The position numbers and the translations under genes were made by a program. Positions 11,601 to 23,600 of a stretch of DNA of 64,000 bases are shown piece by piece. Below the pieces are notes generated by a model that was not told where the DNA came from, ran no database searches, and saw only the letters and a program-made list of their open reading frames with translations. Source of the stretch: Prosopocoilus inquinatus (taxonomy: Eukaryota; Arthropoda; Insecta; Coleoptera; Lucanidae). The first letter of the stretch is position 1. Every line of letters begins with the position of its first letter. Where the stretch lies: contig CM069876.1 in the NCBI GenBank assembly GCA_036172665.1, positions 37,293,001 to 37,357,000 on the forward strand. The letters run 5' to 3'.

Positions 11601-14600
11601 CCTCAAGCTGCGACTACAAGCTACAAGTACCTACAGCCCTTAAATGCATAAAATCGAGGTTTTCATTTGATACATTCGGCGGAATTTCTCGTCGATTGTC
11701 CACGTACTTGGAGTTTCAGCTTCTTACAAAAATATAAATATATAAATTGAGTTTGTTTTTTTTTTAAGAATGACAAAGAGACTTGTTGCCATGCTATAGC
11801 TTGAAACCAAGTCCCAGATGATTAATCGTGCCGAAAGTTAAATATAAACAGGTGCTCGTAACTTTTTCACGAAGTTCAGCGCGCATTAAAATTCTGTTTT
11901 TAGCCTTCTTCTTGGCAAACTCAAAGAAAGGACGTAATTCATCACAGTCCTACGCCTCTCTCAGGACGACGATTTCTCCTCGCGAAGCCGCCGAATGAAA
12001 TTTAATTACTAGACAGCCAGAAAATTAGCATTTCCAGTTAGTAGCTTCGAGATAACGAACGCCCTCAATTTGTTATTTCCTGAAATTCGAGGAGGGAAGG
12101 AGGAATTGAAACGTTACGATAAATGGTTCCGGCAGGAACATTAACCAAGCTGCTCTTATCGTCAGTTAATAATGAGGTGCGACGGTCGCAGAGATTGAAA
12201 TGTCTTGGTTTGATAAGAAGAATGAACGCCGATTCTAAATTTAAGGCGACTCGGGTATGTACAACATACATATCGGGGTCCTCAATCTACATTACGTATA
12301 AGAACGAGTGTTCAAAATTCTCTCCGTTTCGTTGGAAGGGGGGTATCTGTGCAGGATGATTTTCCTTGGAACGAACGGGCGCGCCAGATCGAATCATGTA
12401 AATTGGAGCACAAGCACAATCTCGATGGCGTCTTCAGAAACTTGTATGTACAGATTTACATACGTGCAATATGTTAGATCGAAGACGCTTGCATCCAGTT
12501 TAGGGAAACTGCATCAAAGTTAAATTCCCGGCGCGAGTCACTTGTGCTTAGAACTCGCTTAGAACCCCCGAAAAAGTTTGGGCGTCCGGACAAGAGAAAC
12601 TGTTTGAGCTCTCTTTACGTGGGCTGCTGGAAAATTTTCTGGAATCTAGTAGGTCTAGAATTGTTAGCGTTTATCAACTGTCATATTTGAAAAATTTGAC
12701 GATCTTCGCCTATAATTCTATTGACAGTTCCTATCCAAGTGAACTAGTTTTGTTTGTACAGCATTTGAGAAAAAGTAATTTTGTGTCAACATGGAAATCC
12801 CACATGAAAATTTTCGTGCCATGATTTTTTACGATTTCAAATGTGGTCTAACGCCGAAACAATGCCTCGATCAGCTTCATTTGGGTTTTGGAGATGAAGC
12901 ACCATCAAAGAGCAGTGTTTATAATTGGTTTGCCGAATTCCAGCGTGGACGTACCTCTCTCAGTGACGAATTTCGTGAAGGTCATCCATCAACATCTGTT
13001 GTTGCCACTAATGTAGATGCTGTGCGTGAAATGCTTTAGCGAGATCGACACGTGACATACGCATTGACATGAAAGCATACACTAGATTTTGCAAGATCAT
13101 TTGAACGTACAAAAGTTTTGCAGTCGTTGGATTTCACACAATTTAACAGAAGCGCAAAAGCAGGGTCGTGTCAAATGGTGCGAAGAAATGCTCAAGAAAT
13201 TCAATGGAGGTCGTTCAAATTTAGTTTATAACATCGTTACTGGTGACGAAACGTGGATCTATTCGTACGAGCCAGAAAGTAAACAACAATCTACCGTTTT
13301 GGTATTTCAAAATGAACCAAAACCAACAAAAGTTGTCCGTTCACGCAATGGTGCGAAGCAAATGATTGCTTGTTTCTTTGGTTTAACTGGACATGTAGCA
13401 ACCGTGGCTTTAGAGGATCGAAAAACCGTGAATGCTGATTGGTATACTACAATTTGTTTGCCGGAAGTCATCGATCAAATAAGAAGAAACAATCGAAATC
13501 AACGAATTATTCTCCATCATGACAACGCCAGCTCTCACCCAGCCCGTCAAACAGTTGATTTTTTGTCCAACAAAAATGTTGAATTAGTGACTCATTGTCC
13601 ATATTCACCTAATGATTTCTTTTTGTTCCCAAATATCAAAAATAAAATGCATGGTGAGCGATTTTCGTCGGCTGAAGCAGCAGTTGAAACATTCCGGACA
13701 CTGGTTTCTGAGGTACCATCTTTAGAGTGGAAAACGTGCTTTAGAAATTGGTTCGAGCGTATGCAAAAGTGTATTGACGTCAAAGGCGAATACTTCGAAA
13801 AACAATGATACCGTTTACCAAATTTCATATGCGTTTCTTCATACCGTTTCACAGAAACTTTTCCAGCAGCTCACGTAATACACCTCAATACACTGGTATC
13901 TCCCTGACTAGAAATAAGATTTTTACTGAGAAAATTAGCTTGCAGTCAAGCACAGCAGCCAGCAGCTTCAGTCGTGACGGGTGTTGGTATCAATTAAACG
14001 CGAAAATAAATAAGCGCCACATAATCTTAACCGGAGATGAGGAGAGGATCAAGGGAAATCACTCAATATAAGCAACAGGTCTATTGTCATAAAATGCAGA
14101 CTAAACATGGGGGGAAATTATGAAGTATTTAACCGACAGTGCGCAGCGGGCTTAACATATACCCATTGCAACATTGCAACAAACAAATAACTATGGAAAG
14201 TGACAATTAATCAGAATCTGAAATGTTAATGCAGTGACGTTACGTAAATAAATATTTACAAACAAGATCAAACATCAAACACAGCTTTAAAATAATAGCG
14301 ATCCGTGAGAAGCCTTACAAACATTAATGCAAGAATTCTACTGAATATGTTAAACGCCCCAAAACAATAACATTAAAAGTGACTAAATTCGCAAAAATCG
14401 GCCTAAGGCCACAAGAAAGTATAGCTCGTGGTGAGATCGTCATACGATCAGTCCATCCTTCCTCTTGCTTGACACATAAAGACGCCGAACCAAAAGACTT
14501 CATTCAGTTCGATGATTGCTTCGAAGAAAGCTTGGTCCACATCTACGCTATTCTGCTCCCCCAGATGGATCGACACAGACAGCTCAAACTCACGCTTGCC

Positions 14601-17600
14601 CAACAAGCTTGTAGACCATGAGCGAATAGAAAGGGTCGTTCACAAAGATAGGAAATAGGCCGTCGCATAAAATGAGCTGGATACAAAAGCCTGAATCATA
14701 ACGGGAACTAAAAGCCTGTAGGGGAGGAAAAGTTCGACAATAGTAAATTGCGCTAGAAAGAGTCGCAAGTATACTTGTCCTTCACAATGGAGACGAGGTT
14801 GAGAAAAACTCGGATGAGTTTCAGTCCTCCAGACGCCACATAGAAACCGACAAAATGTCGTACAGTAAGGAAACCTCCCCGAGATTGTGTGTCGTCCCTC
14901 AGACGGAAACACGGCGAAACGAGGCAAGGACACTGAGGACGTTACAAGACGACTGACGTGCTCCTAGCATGTCGCAAATTAATTAAGCCAAAACTGGTCA
15001 CACCCTATGCTAGAAAGGAAAGGGTTTGCACCAAGGCCACCTGGATAAGCTGTGTTGTTACGGTCGGTCGCGTTCTCAGTTTAGAGCCATTTTTCCGTTC
15101 CGAAGAGGGAGCCACACTACTGTTACCTGTCAAAGACTGGGAAAGGTTATCCCACAGGTTAACTTCAATCACAAATGTCAAGCAAGGTACGATTTTATGT
15201 TATAATAATTGAAAATCTCTCGCATTTCAAATTTAAAACAAATTCTGCGGGCAAACAACGATAAGAAACAAATATCTTTTGGAGTGCAATCAATCACTTT
15301 CGCATATTAAATGGTAAAATGCAATAGTATTTATGATTTAAATCGACAACACTGCAAATTCGAATTATTTATAATTGTCATAATCAACGTGGTAACTATG
15401 GCTACAGCACACGTTTAATCCCAAAATTGTGCAAAAGGAGCCACACTAACGACAAATGTTATGGGACAGGTTTCTTTTTCAAACGCGACCGGCCATAACA
15501 ACGTATTGTATTGTATTAGTCTAGGCGGCTGTGGTTTGCACAAATCGAAAATATTGTCACAGCATCATTGGGCCAACAAAATAAAAGCTGACGTAAGGAA
15601 GACCATTGGCATGAAATGTCAAAGACGAATGCAATTTAATCTCTCCGTCATACAAAAAATTGTAAGTCGCCAGACCAGATATAGCAATAAAATGCGAAAC
15701 AAGTATATATAATATATCAAGTATTCTGCAACTGAGCATTTAAAGAGAAAATAAAGCTATAGATTGTGTAAACAAGGCCGGGAATGATTGACATTTACGA
15801 TTTGGTGGTAGTCTTTGATCGCGCATGACTACACGTGCCCGAGAGTTTAAAAATACGTCACGCCCCTTCAGCCATTTAAGTGCTATTCACCATGGCAACA
15901 AGAGGCGGCAAGTGGATTACAAAAGCGGCGTACGTTTATTTTGCAACGGAGGAAGCAGGTGTTTACTATTGAGGTCATAAATCATGCCCATATACTACGT
16001 CACAAGTTAGTATTTACTTTAATTTGCATGCCGCAGACATGCGTTAAGATGATTGCATAATAAGTCAACAGCGTCGGTTTAAATACGAAAGGGAATAAAG
16101 ACGAGAGATAAGTCTCGCGTCTTTGCACTTCTCATGAATAATTTGCTTATTATACACAGGGTGATTCCTGGAAAGCGGTTTTCTAACAGTGACAACATCT
16201 ATTGCATCTTAAGACAGAGTTTCGTTAACGTACACAGTTTCAGAGCTCGGAAGAATTTCCACAGCCTCCGTTCATTTTTTAAAATAAATTACGTTCACGG
16301 CCACGAACGAAAGCCGTTTTTTCTTCCAAAGTTTATTAGAGTTCGTTGTTTCTCCTAAAACGCACCAGTGACAGCCAGAACTTTTTTTATTCCAATTGTT
16401 TTTTTTTTAATTTTTAAGTAAAGCACGCTACCGAATCGCTCGATTCATAGTAGAAAAGATTCCCAGTTTAGAGATTTTTTGGCCAGCATATAAAAATCGA
16501 CACAGATGATACACTAATAAAAAAATTCAATAGTCGCATTGCATTTTTGATTAAAAACTTCAGTGAAAAAGTTCAGCATAGTAACAAGTTTGCTACAACA
16601 AACCGATATTTTGGTATATAATTAATTTATTATCACTTTTTTTTTTAATTCACTGTTTCGTGACTACCGGCAACAAAGATTGCAATACTTTAGTTCTACT
16701 GCAAGACCAACCTCATCAAGACCAAGAGTGACTCACGAAATTTACTACCAAGTTCAATGCAAGCGACGTGACGTCAAAAGACCGCAGAATGACTCACAAA
16801 ACGCACCTACCAAGGTTAACTATGCAAAACTACAAGCGATATCAAAATCAGCCGCATAAAGCTAACATAAACAAATAATGTTAGAAGGTTAACCTTGTAA
16901 TACAATAATTACGAAATCGATTGCAGACATCTGCAAGAAGATGAATCATACTCTATAAGAGCGAATCCATTTAATAATAATGCTTTATAAGTCATTGACA
17001 CAATAAATGGTTATATAAACTGAAAATAAAAGTTATTCCTATTGATAACCTAAGAGGTTTTGAATCAGCAGTAGCGGTAGAAAAATGTAGCAAATAGAAA
17101 TTGTATTCCGAGAATTACTTGCAAATAAAATAAGCAATGCGAGATGACCTTGAACAGATACACGCAGAACCGCGGAGTTCCTTGCCGTGTCCAAAGATTA
17201 GATGTCGGGGAAAAAACCTTGATCCTAAGGTATCAGATTAAGACAACGGTTTCTACCCATTCCAGTAATTACAGGTCATAATGTCCTTAAATACCCGAAC
17301 ACGTATTGCAGAGAGGCAGAGTTGGAATTAAATTGAAAATGTTTGGCGTTTGTATTTTAAATTGAATGGACGGTTTATGTTGTCACGATAGAAATATTTC
17401 CAGTCAAATCTAATTTAATCATTTATTTACTTTTTTAATTCCAATGTTACTAAATTGTATGCTTTAAAATCACACACTAAACAATTACATCTCACTAGGT
17501 CAGGAGCACATAAGGGTTGTTTGTGTTACAGGAAGGCTACAAAATGCACGTAAGACATTTCATTCGTTTATGCATATATGGATGCCCTTCGTATAGGTAT

Positions 17601-20600
17601 AACGTTGCAACATGCAATAGCAATCATCCTTACTCTTGTGTATGTATGTATAATACATAATATTTGTCTGTGTGCGGTTTAGGAAGCGTTCTCCATGCAA
17701 ATGGCCGGGTGTACACCCGTAAAATTAAATTTCGCAGGATTAATAGGATGCAGACGCAACGAGCTGGTATATATTAATTACCGGGCCGGTTCGTCATGCA
17801 TAATCGAATTTGCCGGGCGGATATCGAGCGCGTGTTGCACCTGCCTTTATACGAACTTTTAATTAATTTAATAATACACACGGAAAACTGTAACAATGTA
17901 CGAGTAACGATGTTAATTAAAGAGACGTCGGAGTTGAAACGATATTTTCACGGGAACGGCGGCGTCAGAGTTTGTCGGCCTAAACAAATCAGAATGGGGA
18001 CAACTTCAGTTTATTAACTCCTACACAGTTGAATATACTGCGAAACTTTAAGCTCAAGTTTCTTACGATTTCGTACTTGGATGACCTTATTAAATACGCT
18101 CCTAACGGATCAGACACTTATTCTGAATCACCCTATATAGAGTATACAGGCCTGACAGGTTTTTCTTCTCGCTATCGTATGTTAATTATTGCAAATTTAT
18201 TATAACTGTCAAAATATTAATTATCTTTATTTTTTATTATTGTATTCTAAATTCGTTTTTTTATCATTTTTATGTTTATATTTTTACTTTTAAAAGATTC
18301 AACAAATGTGAAATACACAAGATTAGAATATATATCACTTTGACAAGTTTGTCAGTTAATAAAGAATATTTGAATGAGATAACCAATAAACGTTTGTCGT
18401 TATCTCTAGATTAGAAGAAGAATGCGCTTCGAAAAACTCATTTCACTTTAACAATCAGCATTTCACTCTGACAAGTTTGACAGATGATTTAAAAATCAAG
18501 AAAGGTTTAGCAAATAACCGATTTATGTGCTTACCTCCCGTGTGAAATGAAAAACTGAACGCTGTCATAATGTAAAGATTGCTTTCCGAGTATTTGATTG
18601 TTTCTTTTTAATCGATATTTTATTTTAATATACATTTTATTGTGATAAGTTTGACAGTTAAGTCCACTGTCCTAATTTTTTCTATTGTATCCAGATGTCC
18701 TCTTTGATTAGCTTCTAGTTTATGGGCATCTTCCTTTGACAAGTTTGACAGTTAATAAAAAAGATATATGAAAATGATAAGAAACTGAAAAAGAGCTGAA
18801 ACAGAAACAGAAAAAGAAAAGGCATCAATTTCTGGATAAAAGATGTTTGAAAATTAGAATTCCCTTCTATTCCTATCTCTTTCATTGTAATAAGTTTGAC
18901 AGATAATTAAAAAAATCTGACAGATATGATTGTGCTCACCTCGAGATGAAAAGAAAATCAAACTCTTCATAAGAATGTAATAACTTCTTAGTTGATATTT
19001 TACTTTGACAGTTGTTGAAGAAAACAAAGACACTGTCTCACTACAAAATACATTCTACAAGAGTGGTTCTGTCAAAACGACGTTATCAAGTTACAGAAGT
19101 TCTTGATACAAACTAGATGATGCCATTTAGACTCTGTTTCTGGAAGTAATTAATGAACTGATTAGTTTAATTAATGATTAGATTAGATTGTGAGCTACTG
19201 TGCTATAGCGTCATAAAGTACGTCACATCTTAACTGTCATTTAAACTAATCGACCTATTATTCGCTTCCAGAAACCGGGCCTTAAAGGACTAAATTTAGA
19301 CCCGATGCGCAACGATTAATTAAACGAACAGTCAATTAAAAAAAAACTATAAAAACAGAAAAGGGGAAAGATAAGGGAAAATAAACTCTTTCGTCCATAT
19401 TTCACTTCAACAGGTTTGACAGTTAATGAAAAGAAAGCTTGAGGAAAACCAATTGCTTCTCTACCAGTACTTCATTTTGACAAGTTTGACAGGTAGTTTA
19501 ATTTTAAAAACATGAAAGTTTTATGGACTCCAGCTCCAGATTAAAAAAAAATGTCTCAACTATTATAATATTTAGGAAGCTTTCCAAATGCTTGATTGCT
19601 TTTTTGTCGACTTTTCACTGTGAAAACTTTGACAGTTAATAAAAACATATGAGGATTAAGAAACAAGTGAATGTCCTTATTTTTTTCTATTACGTCCTTA
19701 TGTCCTCTTTGATTAGCTTCTAGTTTATCGGCATCTTCCTTTCGCAAGTTTGACGGTTAATAAAAAAAAGTTAATTATAAGAAACTCACAAAGAGCTGAA
19801 ACAGAAACAGAAAAAGAAAAGACATCAACTTCTTGATAAAAGATGCTTGAAAATTAAAATGCTCTTCTATTCCTACCTCTTTCATTTTAATAAATTTGAC
19901 AGATAATTAAATAAATCTGAAAGGTATGATTGCGCTCACCTCGAGACGAAAAGAAAATCAAACTCTTCATAAGAATGTAATAACTTCTTAGTTGATATTT
20001 TACTTTGACAGTTGTTGAAGAAAACAAAGGCACTGTCTCACTACAAAATACATTCTACAAGAGTGGTTCCGTCAAAACGACGTTATCAAGCTACAGAAGT
20101 TCTTTACACAAACTAGATGATGCCATTTAAAGGACTAAATTTAGACCCGATGCACAACGGTTAATTAAACAAACAGTCAATAAAAAAAAAACTGTAAAAA
20201 CAGAGAATGGGAAAGAAAAGGAAAAATAAACTCTTTCGTCCATATTTCACTTCAACAGGTTTGACAGTTAATGAAAAGAAAGCTTCAAAAAAACCGATTG
20301 CTTCTCTACCAGTACTTCACTTTGACAAGTTTGACTATTATAATATTAAGGAAGCTTTCCAAATGCTTGATTGCTTTTTTGTCAACTTTTCACTGTAAAA
20401 ACTTTGACAGTTAATAAAAAAATATGAGGATTAACAAACAAGTGAATAGAGAAAAGAGAAACTAAACTATCCATGCAGAAAGCTTACTCTCTTATTGACA
20501 TTTCAGTTTGACAAGTTTGACAGACAATTAAAAAATATGAAAGCTGATATTTGGTCCCAATGTTAAATCATTTTTTATTTCAGTCAATGTGATTTCTTCT

Positions 20601-23600
20601 TCTAATTCAACATCTCATTTACGTTTATCCAATAATCAATATATAATATGAAATGGCTTTCATATTATCATAATTAGGGACCGGAATTATATATTTTGTT
20701 CGATTAAATACAAATGAAGCGGCAAACGTATAACTCTGCAGCGACGCCTCAATGCACACACACTCGTTGCCGCCTCGTTCGAAATAAATCCAACAAAATA
20801 CATAATTCCGTCCTGTAATCATAATGTATTGCATTGTATGATTACAAGTATGGAAGTAGAATGGGTTGCCTATTTTTAATTTCCCAAAGCGTCGCGTTTT
20901 AAAATGGGCACAATATAGGTAGATATATGAAGAGAGATATTAGAAATTAGAAAATGAAATCGAACAAATGATTTGGTAATGCTTATTGCATTTTGAAAGT
21001 GCAGACTCCGCCGTGACATTTTTATACGTACATCGGATTTTTTTTGTAAATCCCCATTCGATCATAGTGCACTTAACTTTATTGAAACTAGCTGCATCGT
21101 GTCTTGCTTATCTCGGTGCGGATCGATGGCCTTAATTCCGAAACGGGGAAAAATAAAAACTGGAAGATGATGAAGGCGCAAACGAGTTTTCTGTACAAGC
21201 GGATGGTCGTGCACTTCAATTAACATCGCCCCTTCTCATTCATTCCATGGGTTTCACGCGGTTCGATCAAAAAGAAAACCTCACAGAGCTTTCACTATGT
21301 AACTACAAATTTACTTCAAAAACCAATTGCCAATCGTTTTAAATGAGTCAGGGCTAATGCAAAAAAAAAGAAAATATTCTAATATCTAATAATTTAGACC
21401 AATCTTAAGTCGTAAAACCCATACATATAAATTGCACACGTAAGAATTCAGTAATACTCTGAGAACCAATCTTCAGCTGAATTTTAATGTCTGTTTTCCT
21501 CGACCATTTCTTGATTAAGACACGAAACGTTTCGCGCGCGTATAATCAACAAATATAATCCAAAAAGAAGCTAAAAAAAAAAAAAAAACAACCCCCTTTG
21601 GTCCACATGTCAAAATACACACGTGAACGAGTTTCCTAAAGCTTGATTATCCTCGACAATTCCACTTTCGACCCGCTTCATGGACGCATTGGAAGCGAAA
21701 ATTGAAATCGAAGGGCCCGCGCCCCTCCTCGCCCCCGACGAGTGTGATAATAATATGAAACTCGAAATTGCTTTTCATGTGGCATTTCATTCGTTCTGTT
21801 TTTGTTGTAATTGCAAAAGGCGAACTGCTGTATATGGAAGCCGGTACGTGTTAATTTAATTATGGAGACTGGATGTTTTAAAACTGAATGTTCGAAAGGT
21901 TTGATGTATAAACAAACGTCGAATGTAATCAAAAATTAAACAAAATGTTGTGTAAATGAACGTGTTCGTTATTGATTAAAATGCATCTATGTGTATACAG
22001 TGTGTCCCAGATTGAGTAGGCTACCATGGGTAACGCTCTTATTAGCGAAGATAGAGATTTGGTTAAATGGGCAACATTTTGCAGTTTTTGTGTTAATTCA
22101 GATGCCGTTGAGAAAATTTGAAAATTCCGAATAGTTCCGATATTTTCGCAGAAAAACTGAAAATCGCTATTTTCTTTAATGGCTGATAACTTGGTAATTA
22201 TAAGAAACATGAAAAAAAGTCTGATATAAAAGTTACCAGGTTTGATAAAATACAGTCGAAAGTTAAGTCTAAAGAAAATTCAAGATGGTGGCTTTCAAGA
22301 TATTGATGGCAGCTTTCTTATTTTAAACGGACGCCATATTTGATTTTTATACTATCAAATACCATCTTCTTTTCTCGTTTCAACCATGTATAATAACTCT
22401 TACTTTAATAAAAAAAATATTAAAGAAATTCATATTTTTATTTTATTCAAGTAAGCCAGGAAAAATAAAAGTTGCTTTTACTTGTAAAACAAAAATAAAA
22501 CAAAAGAAAGTTATAACAAATGCTCACAGTAATTAATTATTAAATTATTAAATTAATGAAACACAACTGACATCGTTTTGTGGCACTCTTAGCACACCTT
22601 TCAGGATATTTCGATTAATACTATGAAATGCCTGTTTCTCGTAATTCTGCATTGTTGTTACCATTTAAAATACTGTCATATTTTTATTTTTTTACTGTGT
22701 TCCAGAAATACAAGTCATGGTGTGTTAAATCCCGGGATTAGGGTGGCCACTGGTTAACTGTATTTGTAACTGTTACTATTCAAACGATGGTTTATTTGTG
22801 GGCAAAGTAAAAAAATAAAAAATATGACTATTTCAACTATAAAAACAAAAAAAAAACATGAAACAGAGGTGCAGACATTTCGTAGTATTAATCGAAATAC
22901 TCTACAAAATGCAACCAGGAGCGTCGCAGAACGGTGTCAACGGTGCATTTATTGTTATAACTTTCTTTTGTTTTATTTTTGTTTTGTAAGTAAAAGCAAC
23001 TTTTGTTTTTCCTCGCTTGCTTGATTTAAAACAAAAATAAGAATTTTTTAAAATATTTTTCTATTTAAGTATGGGTTATTAAACATGGTCGAAACGAGGA
23101 AAGAAAATGCTATTTAATAGTATAAAAATCCAATATGGCGTCCGTTTAAAATAAGAAAGTTGCTATCAATATCTTGAAAGCCGCCATCTTGAATTTTATT
23201 TTGACTTAACTTTCGACTGTATTTTATCAAACCTAGTAACTTTTATATCAAACTTTTTTTTTCATATTTCTTATAATTACGAAGTTATCAGCCGTTAAAG
23301 AAAATAGAGATTTTCAGTTTTTCTGCGAAAATATCGGAACTATTCGGAATTTTCAAATTTTCTCAACGGCGTCTGAATTAGCACAAAAACCTGTAAAATA
23401 TTGCTCATTTAACCAAATCTCTATCTTAGCTGATAAGGAAGTTACCACCCATGGTAGCCTACTCAATCTGGGACACACTGTATATGTATATGGTATATGA
23501 AAAGGGTGCATAAATATATAAGAAAACAAATGAAGGAAATAGTACGTAGTACCTACAAGGAAAAATGGATGCACAGTAGGAATTTAGTATAGGATTAAAA

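Larger units (their letters stand above)
18340..20560. repeat. TTTGACAAGTTTGACAGTTAAT repeat domain
   Basis: The word GTTTGACAGTTAAT or a close variant recurs at least fourteen times (for example near 18345, 18476, 18650, 18745, 18895, 19412, 19485, 19630, 19748, 19893, 20260, 20405 and 20517), at 80-200-bp intervals and in one orientation. Sequence between copies is AT-rich, with shared CTTCTCTACC and GATTGCTTTTTTGTC blocks. It is a degenerate repeat domain without coding capacity. An inverted fragment lies at 23976-24120. Confidence 0.7.

Noticed and set aside
14379..15212. Possible retroelement remnants between 14.4 and 15.2 kb
   Set aside because: Composition differs from the neighbourhood, but no reverse transcriptase, integrase, gag or terminal repeat motif is visible.
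16153..18137. Long element with GGGTGATTC ends
   Set aside because: Only about ten end bases match; the sequences inward of the two ends are unrelated.
18340..20560. CRISPR-like spaced repeats
   Set aside because: Spacing is irregular, repeats are degenerate, the filler is itself repetitive, and the genome is eukaryotic.
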